From Candidatus Nomurabacteria bacterium (GTDB taxonomy: Bacteria > Patescibacteriota > Saccharimonadia > Saccharimonadales > Saccharimonadaceae): DNA of 6,514 nt. Below are positions 5,556 through 6,514 of this stretch, piece after piece. A program made the position numbers and the translations under genes. The stretch covers positions 1 through 6,514 of the forward strand of contig JAITKW010000007.1 of assembly GCA_031278275.1 (NCBI GenBank). Direction: 5' to 3'. Position 1 is the stretch's first letter. Every line of letters begins with the position of its first letter. The notes beneath the pieces were generated by a model. That model was not told the DNA's origin. It worked only from the letters and a program-made list of their open reading frames with translations, and did no database searches.

Positions 5556-6460
5556 AAATCGCAATTCTTAGTAATGGCAATGCCAATTATTCCACAAGGC
5601 GTTTGGTGGATGAAGCTGAACAACGTGGGCATTTTGTAGATGTCATCAAATATAAAAATTGCTACGCTTCGATTGATGCGCGCGATCCTTGGATTATGTA
5701 TAAGGGCAAAAAAATGGAAGGTTTTGATGCGATTATCCCGCGCATTTCTAATAATATGACAAAATATGGCACAACCATCGTTCGCCAGTTTGAAATGCAG
5801 AATGTTTGGACATCTAGCGGGTCGTTGGCGATTACTAGGGCGCGCGATAAATTGCGTACCGCACAGATTTTGAATAAAAATAGCGTGACTATACCAAGAA
5901 CCGTGATTAGCCGCAATACGGCGGATATTGACAGTTTGCTTGACGAGGTCGGCGTGCCAGTCATTATTAAATTGGCTTCCGGTACGCATGGCAACGGCGT
6001 AGTGTTGGCAGAAAGCCGTAAAACTGCCAAGTCGGCTTTGCAAGCATTTTATCTCACCAACGATGATGGCACAAATATTTTATTGCAAGAATATATTGCG
6101 GAATCGGCGGGGACTGATATTCGAGCTTTTGTGGTGGGGTCGCAAGTGGTGGCGAGCATGAAACGGCAAAGCTTGGATGATGATTTTCGCTCCAATCTTC
6201 ACAAGGGCGGTGAGGGCACCAAGATTAAGCTGACGGACGAAGAGGAGAAAATGGTAATTAAAGCGTCCAAAGCAATGGGGCTGCACATTTCCGGCGTGGA
6301 CTTTATGCGTAGTAGTCGCGGGCCGTTAGTTTTGGAGGTCAACGCCAGCCCGGGTTTTAGTATTGAAAAAGTCACGGGGCGTAATGTTGCTGAAAAAATC
6401 ATTGAATATGTGGAGCGCAACGCCAAACGCGCTATCAAAAAAGACAAAGTTGGCATATAA
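5552..6460 (+). CDS. rimK: RimK family alpha-L-glutamate ligase
   Basis: The product is 302 residues, matching RimK length (about 300). RimK uses ATP to add glutamate residues to protein C-termini, classically ribosomal protein S6, and some relatives make other glutamyl peptides. The sequence has the N-terminal MKIAILSNGN strand, FDAIIPRISNNMTKYG (58-73), SRDK-like TRARDKLRT (95-103), VIIK with K140, the glycine loop SGTHGNGV (143-150), LLQEYIAE (177-184), GTDIRAFVVGSQVVASMKR (187-205), FRSNLHKGGEG (212-222) and LEVNASPGF (261-269). D250, E262 and N264 match the metal-binding residues of E. coli RimK. All catalytic motifs are intact. Coupling to rimB by an ATGA overlap suggests that tail addition and removal are made together. 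No S6 gene is in the window, so the target is not known here. Confidence 0.93.
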   Translation: MKIAILSNGNANYSTRRLVDEAEQRGHFVDVIKYKNCYASIDARDPWIMYKGKKMEGFDAIIPRISNNMTKYGTTIVRQFEMQNVWTSSGSLAITRARDKLRTAQILNKNSVTIPRTVISRNTADIDSLLDEVGVPVIIKLASGTHGNGVVLAESRKTAKSALQAFYLTNDDGTNILLQEYIAESAGTDIRAFVVGSQVVASMKRQSLDDDFRSNLHKGGEGTKIKLTDEEEKMVIKASKAMGLHISGVDFMRSSRGPLVLEVNASPGFSIEKVTGRNVAEKIIEYVERNAKRAIKKDKVGI

Positions 6461-6480
6461 TGCAGTCCACATAACGTCTA

Positions 6481-6509
6481 TTGACAGCAGAGTGTCATAC
6501 GGGTAAAAT
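6481..6509 (+). promoter_or_regulatory. Strong sigma-70-like promoter for the next gene
   Basis: A perfect TTGACA (6481-6486), a 17-base spacer and TAAAAT (6504-6509, five of six to consensus) form the best promoter in the window. The predicted start is at about 6516, just beyond the end. A short inverted repeat, TGACA (6482-6486) and TGTCA (6493-6497), overlaps the -35 and spacer. No terminator-like hairpin with a T run is seen in the 20 bases between the rimK stop and this promoter. Confidence 0.62.
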
Positions 6510-6514
6510 TATCC

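Noticed and set aside
5417..6043. Long - strand open frame of about 208 codons opposite rimB/rimK
   Set aside because: It runs antisense to two clearly conserved genes, and its composition (many Cys, His, Phe, Ile) is typical of a shadow frame.
6456..6461. Perfect TATAAT at the rimK stop codon
   Set aside because: No -35-like hexamer lies at 15-19 bases upstream and there is no TGn extended -10, so it is probably chance in AT-rich sequence. The better promoter is at 6481-6509.
1..6514. CRISPR array, tRNA, rRNA or insertion sequence
   Set aside because: No spaced direct repeats, no cloverleaf-like segment, no transposase-like protein or terminal inverted repeats were seen; nearly every base is accounted for by the seven genes.

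Overview
The window reads as a piece of a bacterial chromosome, densely packed with genes and moderately AT-rich by eye. The best guess for the host is a Patescibacteria/CPR-type bacterium. The reasons are that a diverged DUF1704-like peptidase beside RimK-like ATP-grasp ligases is typical of those genomes from general knowledge, genes overlap by 1-4 bases, and genes 2-4 lack close textbook counterparts. TGA ends three of the seven genes (TAA ends three, TAG one), so the standard bacterial code applies and lineages that read UGA as glycine are unlikely. Taxonomy is an inference; no rRNA or marker set is present.

Left module, + strand (1-3807): the 3' end of a yebC-type gene is followed without any gap by a 593-residue HExxH zinc peptidase that looks like a diverged DUF1704/MATCAP family member, then by two different RimK/GshB-like ATP-grasp ligases. 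All junctions are TAATG or ATGA overlaps, so the four genes look like one translationally coupled operon.

Middle (3794-5020, - strand): a 408-residue ATP-grasp carboxylate-amine ligase of the CarB/BacD-like type runs towards the left module. Its last 14 bases overlap the end of the second ligase gene. Its start lies in a 40-bp divergent intergenic region (5021-5060) with an unusually symmetric arrangement: two promoter-like -35/-10 pairs on opposite strands cover the same 35 bp, with a perfect 14-bp palindrome inside both spacers, and both predicted transcripts start at or within a few bases of the start codons.

Right module, + strand (5061-6460): a RimB-type retropepsin-like protease and a canonical RimK glutamate ligase overlap by ATGA. 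This is a likely writer/eraser pair for C-terminal glutamate tails. A consensus-like promoter at 6481-6509 starts the next transcription unit beyond the window.

Together the window holds four ATP-grasp amide-bond-forming enzymes and two mechanistically different peptidases in about 6.3 kb. The simplest reading is a locus for ATP-dependent addition, and proteolytic removal, of amino acids on protein tails or on a small peptide. The RimB/RimK assignment is firm at family level. The chemistry of the left module is not known from the sequence.
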